The position numbers and the translations under genes are program-made. A stretch of 39,571 bases of DNA from JAJFFW01 sp038531315 (GTDB lineage: Bacteria; Pseudomonadota; Alphaproteobacteria; Caulobacterales; Parvularculaceae): assembly GCA_038531315.1 (NCBI GenBank), contig JBCBBT010000028.1, positions 1-39,571 on the forward strand, in the 5' to 3' direction. The first letter of the stretch is position 1. Every line of letters begins with the position of its first letter. Below the pieces are notes generated by a model, which saw only the letters and a program-made list of their open reading frames with translations, searched no databases and was not told where the DNA came from. Of the stretch, positions 8,496 to 14,611 are shown in pieces.

Positions 8496-8586
8496 GTCTG
8501 CGGCGTGGTGGGCCGCACGGGAAATGCGAGGCCGTTGCGTGCGCGCCTGCATGGCGTTCGGCGTGCGCTTCGGGCGGGCTTTCCGG

Positions 8587-8613
8587 GAAACCAAACCGAA
8601 AGACTTTGTCGTT
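8587..8613 (+). promoter_or_regulatory. Possible EcfG (general stress) type promoter of the BLUF gene
   Basis: GAAACC at 8587-8592, 17 bases, then CGTT at 8610-8613. This is one mismatch from the GGAACC-N16/17-CGTT pattern used by the alphaproteobacterial general-stress sigma factor. The transcript would start about four bases before the ATG, so it would be nearly leaderless. A chance match cannot be excluded. Confidence 0.35.
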
Positions 8614-8624
8614 ACGGTTTGGTT
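8589..8624. repeat. Inverted repeat abutting the BLUF start codon
   Basis: AACCAAACCG (8589-8598) and CGGTTTGGTT (8615-8624) are perfect reverse complements, 10 bases each, with 16 bases between. The right arm ends at the base before the ATG. It may be an operator overlapping the promoter, or an mRNA hairpin if transcription starts upstream. Confidence 0.8.
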
Positions 8625-9074
8625 ATGGATAGCCAAGCCCAGCCCGAGCCCATCGAAACGCTCGTTTACATCAGCTCCGCCACGCAGGAGATGAGCTGCG
8701 TCGGTCTGCATGCGCTGTTGACGAAAGCGCGCGCCAATAATCGCGCCGCCGATATCACGGGCGTCCTCCTCTACGCAGAACAGTCGTTCATTCAGGTGCT
8801 TGAGGGCGCGCCGGACGCGCTCGACGCCACTTTCGCGCGCATTCAAAACGACCCGCGCCATAAAAACGTGCTGACGCTTGTGCGCGAGCCGATTGAGACC
8901 CGCTCTTTCTCCCGCTGGACGCTCGGCTATCGCGGCTGTGAGGAGACCTTTGAAGATATCTTCGATCTGTCGCGCGCCTCGATTGAAATGCTGGTCGAAA
9001 AAGGCGAAGCCCACAAGACGCTGATCTTGTTACGGAGCTTTTTTAACAGCTGCTATCCGCGCCTGTCGGCCTAG
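8625..9074 (+). CDS. BLUF-domain blue-light photoreceptor
   Basis: A 149-residue protein made almost entirely of a BLUF domain, which binds FAD and senses blue light. Key residues are present: Y15 in LVYISSA, N38/N39 before ITGVLLY, Q57 in FIQVLEG, and W98 in SRWTLGY; the methionine common in WSMGF is replaced by leucine. After the domain (about 10-102) a helical tail of about 45 residues remains, without an output domain, so it belongs to the short BLUF class that signals through partner proteins. The ATG at 8625 gives the normal domain start; there is no clear ribosome binding site, in keeping with a near-leaderless mRNA. Its stop overlaps that of the convergent epimerase gene. Confidence 0.92.
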   Translation: MDSQAQPEPIETLVYISSATQEMSCVGLHALLTKARANNRAADITGVLLYAEQSFIQVLEGAPDALDATFARIQNDPRHKNVLTLVREPIETRSFSRWTLGYRGCEETFEDIFDLSRASIEMLVEKGEAHKTLILLRSFFNSCYPRLSA

Positions 9075-10000
9075 CGCGCGGCGCGCGCTTCATCCTTCAA
9101 GACCGCGTCGAGCCCCTCGCGATAGGTGGCGAACCGGGGCCGCCAGTCCAGCATTTCTTTTGCACGATTGTTCCGTACACGCTTGTTATCGGCGTAAAAG
9201 CTGCGCGCCATGGGCGAAAGGTCGGCCTCTTCCAGCGGGATGAGCGGCGGCGGCGCGACGCCCAGAATATCGCAAGCGTAAGCGATGACGTCCTGGGGCG
9301 GGGCGGGCTCATCGTCGGCGATGTTGAAAACGCCGTTTATCTCCGGCGCGCTAAGGCCCGCGATCACAGCCTCGGCGATATCGGCCGCATGGGCGCGGCT
9401 GAACACCTGGCCTTGCTTGAAGATCCGCCGGGCGCGGCCGGCGCGCACCGTGTCGAGCGCTGAGCGGCCGGGCCCGTAAATGCCCGGCAGGCGAAAAATC
9501 GCAACCGGGATTTTGTGGTCGTCGCCAAAGCGTCGCCACGCTTGTTCGGCGCCGAGGCGGTCGCGGGCGCGCGCGCTTGTCGGTTTCGGCGGCGTTGTCT
9601 CGTCGACCCATGCGCCGCCATGGTCGCCGTATACGCCATTGGTTGACAGATAGCCGATCCAGTCCAGCTGTTGCGCCCCAGTCTGTCGAGCCCAAGTCGG
9701 TCGCGCTGCTGCGTCGCGCGCAAAAACGCACGCCATGAGAGCGCCCAGCGCCGGACAGCCCGCCGCGCCCGGCGGCGTTGACACCAGCAGGGCGCTCGAT
9801 TGGGCGATGGCGTTGCAGAGCGCGCCCGTATCGCCGCCGCTCTCCCAGATTACCGGCGCAACGCCGGCGCCCGCCAAGCGGTCCGCTTTTCGCTCATCGC
9901 GGGTCGTGCCGGCGACCGACCAGCCTTTACGTTGCGCGCGTTCGGCGACAAAGCCGGCGCTATAGCCGTAACCGATGCAAAGAAGTCGTTTCTGGTCCAT
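9071..10000 (-). CDS. NAD(P)-dependent epimerase / SDR-family protein
   Basis: A 309-residue extended short-chain dehydrogenase/reductase related to YeeZ and nucleotide-sugar epimerases. The nucleotide-binding motif is slightly unusual, GYGYSAGF (10-17). The conserved GYLSTNGVYG contains the active-site serine/threonine region, FRLPGIYGPG follows, and the C-terminal part reads NGVFNIADDEP. The classical YxxxK is not obvious, as is usual for YeeZ-like members, so the reaction may be lost or altered. The ATG at 10000 is preceded by GCAGGG at good spacing. The stop shares the palindrome CTAG with the stop of the BLUF gene. The substrate is unknown. Confidence 0.88.
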   Translation of the reverse strand: MDQKRLLCIGYGYSAGFVAERAQRKGWSVAGTTRDERKADRLAGAGVAPVIWESGGDTGALCNAIAQSSALLVSTPPGAAGCPALGALMACVFARDAAARPTWARQTGAQQLDWIGYLSTNGVYGDHGGAWVDETTPPKPTSARARDRLGAEQAWRRFGDDHKIPVAIFRLPGIYGPGRSALDTVRAGRARRIFKQGQVFSRAHAADIAEAVIAGLSAPEINGVFNIADDEPAPPQDVIAYACDILGVAPPPLIPLEEADLSPMARSFYADNKRVRNNRAKEMLDWRPRFATYREGLDAVLKDEARAAR

Positions 10001-10183
10001 TGAAACCCTGCTATGTCCCGCGTCATGATGGGCGGCGCGGCGCGCGATTGATTGCGTTGTTCATGATGACGCCTTGCGCGCCAATGCGCAAAACAGCGCC
10101 AGAGATTTTATAGCGCCAGAGGCTTTCTCGTTGACCGTACCTTTGGTGCGTTCTGGTGATGGGTTTCAGTAAAGGAATACAAA
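10001..10183. promoter_or_regulatory. Divergent promoter region between the epimerase and DUF2147-like genes
   Basis: The 183-base region should hold promoters for both genes. A good -35 hexamer TTGACC stands at 10131-10136, but no convincing -10 follows. Two direct copies of AGCGCCAGAG lie at 10095-10104 and 10112-10121, a 17-base period. The forward gene has AAAGGAATACAAA before its ATG. Confidence 0.4.
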
Positions 10184-10858
10184 ATGACCGCCACAGTGTT
10201 TTCCCGCCCGCTCTTTGCCGGGTTCGCCCTGATGATCATGGCTTCCGGCGCGATGGCCCAGGACGGCGCGGCGGGCGATGCGGATCGCGGGGCCGAGGTT
10301 TCGCTGACCGGGATTTTCAATACCGGCAAGACCGACCCCGAGAGCCCGTCTCCGACAACCCTCAATGTCGAGTTTCACGCCTGCGCCGCCGATCAGGGCG
10401 GCGACGATGAGGCCGGCGCCGATGACGCCGGCGACCGCAAAGAAGACGACGCGCCGCGCATTTGCGCCACCATCATCGAAATCGTCGATCCGCTGCCCGA
10501 TCAACCGCAGACAATGCCGAACGGCGCCTCGATTGTCGGCTTTCAACTCGTGCGTAACCTGAAGGACAAAGGCGACGGCGCCTATCGCCGGGGACGGATC
10601 AACGCAGTCGATGAATCGATCGAAGAAGGCGAGATGAAATGGTACGGCGTGCGGGTGAACAAGCTCGAGGACGGCAATCTTGAAGTCAGCGGCTGCGTCG
10701 GGTTCCTCTGTCCCAAGACGTTTATCTGGACGAGAGTTGCTCTCGCGCAAGGCGAGGCCGGCGACAGCGGCGGCGATCAGGCCAATACCGAAGCGAATGT
10801 TGAATCCAGCGCCAGCGCCAAAGCGAGCGCTGAAACGCAGGCGAGCCCTGAACAATAA
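10184..10858 (+). CDS. Exported DUF2147-like protein
   Basis: A 224-residue protein with a clear signal peptide (1-25, ending SGAMA-Q). The middle and end resemble DUF2147: IVGFQLVRNLKDKGDGAYRRG, then MKWYGVRVNKLEDGNLEVSGCVGFLC and FIWTRV, with paired cysteines that could form a periplasmic disulfide. An acidic insert (about 65-90, rich in D, E and A) and a low-complexity tail of S, A, E and Q are not typical of the family. DUF2147 has no assigned reaction. The start has a good ribosome binding site. It is alone, divergent from the epimerase gene. Confidence 0.8.
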   Translation: MTATVFSRPLFAGFALMIMASGAMAQDGAAGDADRGAEVSLTGIFNTGKTDPESPSPTTLNVEFHACAADQGGDDEAGADDAGDRKEDDAPRICATIIEIVDPLPDQPQTMPNGASIVGFQLVRNLKDKGDGAYRRGRINAVDESIEEGEMKWYGVRVNKLEDGNLEVSGCVGFLCPKTFIWTRVALAQGEAGDSGGDQANTEANVESSASAKASAETQASPEQ

Positions 10859-10975
10859 GCATTGCCGATTTGCGGATATCGTTAAAACCGGCGTTGTGCT
10901 AGCAATAGAACCGGTCCGGTCAGCGGCGGGCGGGCCGCGCTTGTCATCCCGCCGCCCATAGCCCATCGCCAGCCT

Positions 10976-11512
10976 GTGCATCGTCTTTTTGTCGCCCTGT
11001 CGCTGCCTGAACTCGTCGCGGACGGCCTTTCGCAATTGCAGTCGGGCGTTGACGGCGCGCGCTGGCGCCCGGTCGAGGCTTTTCACCTGACGCTTCAATT
11101 CATCGGCGATGTCGACCGCCATGGCCTTGAAGAAGCCGCGAGCGCTGTCGCCGGCGTGACCGCGCCGTCATTTTCGCTGACGCTCAAAGGGTGCGGTTAT
11201 TTCGGCGGTCAAAAACCGCAATCGCTCTGGGCCGGGGTTGAGGCGAACCCGGCGCTCGATCATCTGCAGGCGAAAATCGAAACCGCGTTGCGCCGCTATG
11301 CGATCACGCTTGAGAACCGGAAATTCGCGCCGCATGTGACGCTTGCTTATGTCCGCGGCGTCTCTCAGGAAAGCGCCGAGCGGTATTGCGCCGGACACGG
11401 TCTTTTCCGCTTAGGCCCGTTTCCAGTGCGCGCATTTCATCTCTATGAGTCGTATCTCGGCGGCGAAGGCGCGCATTACGAGATTGTCGAAACAATCCCG
11501 CTTGATCCCTAA
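10976..11512 (+). CDS. thpR: RNA 2',3'-cyclic phosphodiesterase (2'-5' RNA ligase family)
   Basis: A 178-residue member of the 2H phosphoesterase family that opens 2',3'-cyclic phosphates on RNA and can join 2'-5' ends in vitro. Both catalytic motifs are present, H37-L-T-L and H120-V-T-L, in a protein of standard length that starts MHRLFVALSLP. The start is GTG at 10976; no strong ribosome binding site precedes it. It converges on the phosphatase gene. Three 16-base tandem repeats begin at its stop codon. Confidence 0.94.
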   Translation: MHRLFVALSLPELVADGLSQLQSGVDGARWRPVEAFHLTLQFIGDVDRHGLEEAASAVAGVTAPSFSLTLKGCGYFGGQKPQSLWAGVEANPALDHLQAKIETALRRYAITLENRKFAPHVTLAYVRGVSQESAERYCAGHGLFRLGPFPVRAFHLYESYLGGEGAHYEIVETIPLDP

Positions 11513-11558
11513 ACCGATGGGCCCCTAAGCCGCTTGGCCCCCAAACCGCTGGGCCGCT
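11511..11558 (+). repeat. Three 16-base tandem repeats at the thpR / phosphatase gene boundary
   Basis: The copies are AAACCGATGGGCCCCT, AAGCCGCTTGGCCCCC and AAACCGCTGGGCCGCT. If the frame of the repeat is shifted to start at CCCTAA, the first copy contains the thpR stop codon, and the end of the array touches the stop of the opposite gene. Confidence 0.85.
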
Positions 11559-12015
11559 AATTGTCGTCCAGAAAATCGAGAAAACCGTCGACGCCGCGCT
11601 CGACCAGGTCGAGGACATGTTCAAAACCGGCGTCGCCGCCGTAATATGGGTCCGGCGTCTCGCGTTCCTCGCCGTCGGCGAAATCGAGAAACAGTCTGAT
11701 ATCGGCGTCGCGGTTTGGCGGCGCCATCCGCAAAAGATCGTCGCGATTGCGCATGTCCATCGCGAGCATGAAATCAAAGTCGTAAAAATCGGAAAGCTCA
11801 ACGGCGCGGGCCCGCTGGCCGGCGAGCGCATAACCGCGCCGTTTCGCGGCCGCCGTCATGCGCGCATCGGGCGGCGAGCCTTCGTGCCATGCGCCCGTGC
11901 CGGCCGAATCGATCACCAGTTTAACGCCCCGCGCCGCGGCTTTCGCCCGCATTACGCCCTCGGCCGCCGGCGAGCGACAGATATTGCCAAGGCAAACAAA
12001 CAGGACCCTTTTCAT
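11557..12015 (-). CDS. Low-molecular-weight protein-tyrosine phosphatase
   Basis: A 152-residue cytosolic phosphatase of the arsenate-reductase / LMW-PTP fold. The P-loop C8-L-G-N-I-C-R14-S holds the nucleophilic cysteine and the phosphate-binding arginine, and D122 in PDPYYGG is the general acid. The length is normal. The start at 12015 gives MKRVLFVCLGN; an ATG four codons upstream (12027) is an alternative, and neither has a clear ribosome binding site. The substrate is not deducible; bacterial relatives act on tyrosine kinases of polysaccharide export or on protein arginine phosphate. It is divergent from the sirtuin gene. Confidence 0.93.
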   Translation of the reverse strand: MKRVLFVCLGNICRSPAAEGVMRAKAAARGVKLVIDSAGTGAWHEGSPPDARMTAAAKRRGYALAGQRARAVELSDFYDFDFMLAMDMRNRDDLLRMAPPNRDADIRLFLDFADGEERETPDPYYGGDAGFEHVLDLVERGVDGFLDFLDDN

Positions 12016-12139
12016 GACACTGGTCATACCACTGGCATAGGTTGCGGCGGTGCGGCGGTCAATTCTGCGCGCATGACCGTCGCACGGTCTTTGCCGCCGC
12101 CGGACTTTCCGCTGGCCGCCTGCGCGCGCGGGCGCCAGA

Positions 12140-12868
12140 ATGGGGACGATGACTGTCAAGAACGCGAAAAATATTTTGATCCTCACCGGCTCGGGCGTCT
12201 CCGCTGAGTCCGGCGTCGCGACATTTCGCGACCCGGACGGGGTCTGGGCGCGCTATGACGTCAGCGAGGTCGCGACGCCTGAAGCCTTCGCTAATGATCC
12301 GCATAAGGTTCATGCGTTCTACAATGAGCGGCGCGCCGGGTTGGCGGGCGTCGAACCCAATCGCGCCCATCGCGCGCTCGCCGATCTTGAAGCGGGGCTG
12401 ACCGCGCGCGGCGGCGCGCTGACGCTGGTCACGCAAAATGTCGACGATCTCCATGAGCGCGCGGGGTCTAAGGCGCTCTTCCATATGCATGGGGAACTGA
12501 CGAAAGTGCGTTGCGCGGCGTGCGCGGCGGTTTCAGTCTGGCGCGCGCCGCTCAGCGTTGAGACGTCGTGCACAACCTGCGGCGTCGCCGGCGCCATGCG
12601 CCCGCACATTGTCTGGTTCGGCGAAATGCCGATGTACATGGACGAGATCATGGACGCGCTCCTCACGGCCGATCTGTTTGTGTCGATCGGAACGTCCGGG
12701 TCGGTCTATCCGGCGGCAGGCTTCGTCAGCGAAGCGCGCGCGCTCGGTCTGCCGGCGATGGAGCTGAACCTTGAACGATCGGAAAATGCGGCGCTTTTTA
12801 CCGAGGGCCGTTATGGGCCAGCGGGCGAGATTGTCCCGGTTTGGGTCGATGAGATCTTGAAGGGGTGA
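12140..12868 (+). CDS. cobB: Sirtuin-family NAD-dependent protein deacylase
   Basis: A 242-residue sirtuin that removes acyl groups from lysines while consuming NAD. The NAD site is GSGVSAESG (17-25), followed by FRDPDGVW and TQNVDDLH (98-105), with catalytic H117 in HMHG. Zinc is held by C125, C128, C144 and C147. Y61 and R64 (YNER) match the tyrosine-arginine pair that lets class III enzymes such as E. coli CobB also remove succinyl groups. The ATG at 12140 is the longest start; ATG 12149 (MTVKN) is equally possible. No metabolic partner gene such as acs is nearby. Confidence 0.94.
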   Translation: MGTMTVKNAKNILILTGSGVSAESGVATFRDPDGVWARYDVSEVATPEAFANDPHKVHAFYNERRAGLAGVEPNRAHRALADLEAGLTARGGALTLVTQNVDDLHERAGSKALFHMHGELTKVRCAACAAVSVWRAPLSVETSCTTCGVAGAMRPHIVWFGEMPMYMDEIMDALLTADLFVSIGTSGSVYPAAGFVSEARALGLPAMELNLERSENAALFTEGRYGPAGEIVPVWVDEILKG

Positions 12869-12971
12869 ACCCGGCGGCGCACGCCTTGATCTCGGCGCGG
12901 CGGCCGAAACCCTCAAAAGGCCCGCCGCCGGCGGTTGGCGGCGCCACACTCGATGTCAAGCGCCCCTGAAC

Positions 12972-12999
12972 CAAGGGCCATGCGGCGTTGCGGCCCTTG
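12972..12999. repeat. Inverted repeat downstream of cobB
   Basis: CAAGGGCC and GGCCCTTG form a perfect 8-base-pair stem with a 12-base loop, 103 bases past the cobB stop and 63 bases before the mini-gene ATG. No T-run follows, so it is not a classical terminator. Confidence 0.6.
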
Positions 13000-13047
13000 C
13001 AATCGGCGGCGGCGCTCCCCAAACTTTCGCTCGTGTCTAACCAATCG

Positions 13048-13060
13048 AAAGGAGGTGATC
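13048..13060 (+). promoter_or_regulatory. Near-perfect Shine-Dalgarno sequence of the mini-gene
   Basis: AAAGGAGGTGATC is complementary over 13 bases to the conserved 3' end of 16S rRNA, and GGAGG lies 7 bases before the ATG, the ideal spacing. It is the strongest ribosome binding site in the window. Confidence 0.85.
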
Positions 13061-13062
13061 TG

Positions 13063-13140
13063 ATGTCGAGTGATTTCATGAAGCCGAAAGGCTTAAGCGG
13101 GGACGCATGCGCATCGGAGCAGCCTTCGGTGCGCGGCTAA
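13063..13140 (+). CDS. Small protein of 25 residues, unrecognised
   Basis: An ATG behind the strongest ribosome binding site in the window opens a 25-codon frame ending in TAA; the product starts MSSDFMKPKGLSGDACASEQ and ends PSVRG. It has one cysteine, no membrane helix and no signal peptide. I do not recognise it. About 100 bases later a perfect 15-base-pair terminator ends the transcript, and no other gene lies between, so this is a self-contained unit. It could be a genuine small protein, a leader peptide of an attenuator, or the coding part of a dual-function small RNA. The absence of a downstream gene on the same strand for 1.4 kb argues against a simple leader role. Confidence 0.6.
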   Translation: MSSDFMKPKGLSGDACASEQPSVRG

Positions 13141-13242
13141 CCGACAAGTCTTTTCTGTGACTTCGCAGTCTTTCGGCTGAGAAATTACGAAATTGCGCTG
13201 CTCAGACCGAGGTCTTTTCAGGGCGATTGTCTTCCAAGACAG
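13141..13242 (+). ncRNA. Untranslated 3' part of the mini-gene transcript, possible small RNA
   Basis: The 102 bases between the mini-gene stop and the terminator contain short self-complementary pieces such as GACT-TCGC-AGTC and AGACC-GA-GGTCT. No known RNA family is recognised. Any RNA function is inference from position only. Confidence 0.3.
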
Positions 13243-13280
13243 AGACCGCTCCGGCGATGATCGCCGGAGCGGTCTTGTTT
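13243..13280 (+). terminator. Strong intrinsic terminator of the mini-gene unit
   Basis: AGACCGCTCCGGCGA pairs perfectly over 15 bases with TCGCCGGAGCGGTCT around a 3-base loop (TGA), and T-rich TTGTTT follows. Confidence 0.88.
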
Positions 13281-13476
13281 CAGGCGCACCCGTTCCGGGT
13301 GGGTCGTCCGGTCAGGCGGCGGTTCCGGTCAGGTGAGGCGATCGGAGCGCCGTTGCCGGGCGGTGCGGACGGTCAGGGGAGGGTAGGCCCGCCCGCCCGT
13401 TAACAAGTGGCCGCAAGGGGGTCGGCCGTGCGCCCAAAAGGGGCCTTTTTCGGACCCATTCTCACTCATCGCAGGC
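13281..13476. other. Gene-free stretch before the EF-hand gene
   Basis: It holds three copies of GGTCAGG (two as TCCGGTCAGG, near 13308-13335, and one near 13370) and a weak GC-rich hairpin followed by TTTTT near 13431-13450. I see no gene. Confidence 0.45.
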
Positions 13477-13761
13477 TTACTGATCCTGGGATTCGTCGTT
13501 TTTCGATTGCGCCCACGCGTTGAACTCATCGCGCGACAGCTCGCCGGAAGCGTCCGCATCATAGGCGGTGAATTCTTCCGTAGTCAGATCAGGCGCGGCA
13601 ACGCGCGCTTCGTCGATCGAAACGCCGCCCGACTGGTCAACGTCAAGCGATGTAAAAGCGTCAGCCTGTGCGATTGTCGTTTCTTCGACGTCGGCTTCTT
13701 CCGCGCATGCAGCGCCGATTGAGAGAGCGGCGATAGCGGCAATAGCAATTGGGGTTTTCAT
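13477..13761 (-). CDS. Exported EF-hand calcium-binding protein
   Basis: A 94-residue protein with a signal peptide ending near GAACA at 16-20. C19 could be a lipidation site, but the preceding residues fit a lipobox poorly. Two EF-hand loops are canonical: D40-V-D-Q-S-G-G-V-S-I-D-E51 and D68-A-D-A-S-G-E-L-S-R-D-E79, so it should bind two calcium ions in the periplasm. The rest is short and acidic. GGAG lies 8 bases before the ATG. It stands alone; its role, calcium buffering or signalling, cannot be read from the sequence. Confidence 0.88.
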   Translation of the reverse strand: MKTPIAIAAIAALSIGAACAEEADVEETTIAQADAFTSLDVDQSGGVSIDEARVAAPDLTTEEFTAYDADASGELSRDEFNAWAQSKNDESQDQ

Positions 13762-14611
13762 CAGTAGTGCTCCATTTGTGTCGTCAGGCCTGATCGAACA
13801 GGCGGTGGAAATAAGGACGCCCCGTTTCGCCGATGATACGCTGCGGAGTTTTCGCGGCGCCCTTACGCCTTTTGGCTAAACACATATGGGTACGGATTAG
13901 TCAGCATTTCAATTAAAATGAGGGTAATGATAAACTGAGTTTAATGAACGGATTGTCATTACATTATGACAAGGAATGAGCCCGCCGCGGTTTGTGTAAA
14001 AGATGCGTCTAAGGATTAAAAAGACTTCCGCCAAACGACGCACGCGTTTTGGCGCCCGTCGCGGACGGCCGGGGCGCGCATGGCTGCACTATGGCTGCGT
14101 TAGTGATGCGCAGCGCCCGGCCGCCCTTGTGCGAGGGCGTTGTTGATCTCTATTCCCGGACAGTCTCCGATTTGCGCGACCGACGCGGGAACAAACTATT
14201 CACTCTGTCAAACGGCCCGGCGCCGGAGAAATTCGCCCCTGCGCCGCGACCGCCCGCGTGGAAGGGGTGCTATCCGATACGCTACGTCGCCACGGACTGG
14301 CCTTCCCTGAGGGCGAGGCTGATTTTAAGGGCGGCGCGCGGGGGCGGGGAAAAGTTTCCTACACTTTGTATAGTCGGCATTCGATTGCGCATTATTTTCA
14401 ACGCCTTGCGATAATGCCGGCGCGGCGGTCCCAATTGGTTATTGCGCCCGTTATTACGCCTGTGCTGATGATTGCGGGCCGAGGCCCCCGGCGGCTTCCG
14501 CGACGCTGCAACGCGCTGGAAACCCTCGAAAAATGCCGCTAGACAACCGACTGGAACGACAACGGCGCGCGTCGGCGCGTCGATGCAAACGAAGAGGCAG
14601 GCGCAGTCGAT
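13762..14611. other. 850-base gene-free region upstream of nuoG
   Basis: This is the longest stretch without a supported gene. An AT-rich part (about 13880-14030) contains the dyad at 13953-13972 and is likely the promoter region of the EF-hand gene. The rest is GC-rich. Plus-strand open frames at 14049-14414 and 14258-14542 overlap each other and have no family features or ribosome binding sites. The nuoG promoter must lie here unless transcription comes from further away. No nuoE or nuoF remnants are visible. Confidence 0.5.
13953..13972. promoter_or_regulatory. Palindromic site TTGTCAT-N6-ATGACAA
   Basis: A perfect 7-base inverted repeat with a 6-base spacer, inside the AT-rich part about 190 bases upstream of the EF-hand start codon. 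Size and symmetry suit a dimeric DNA-binding regulator. The regulator is unknown. Confidence 0.5.

Noticed and set aside
14049..14542. Two overlapping plus-strand frames in the gap before nuoG
   Set aside because: No ribosome binding site, family motif or plausible composition; probably chance frames in GC-rich DNA.
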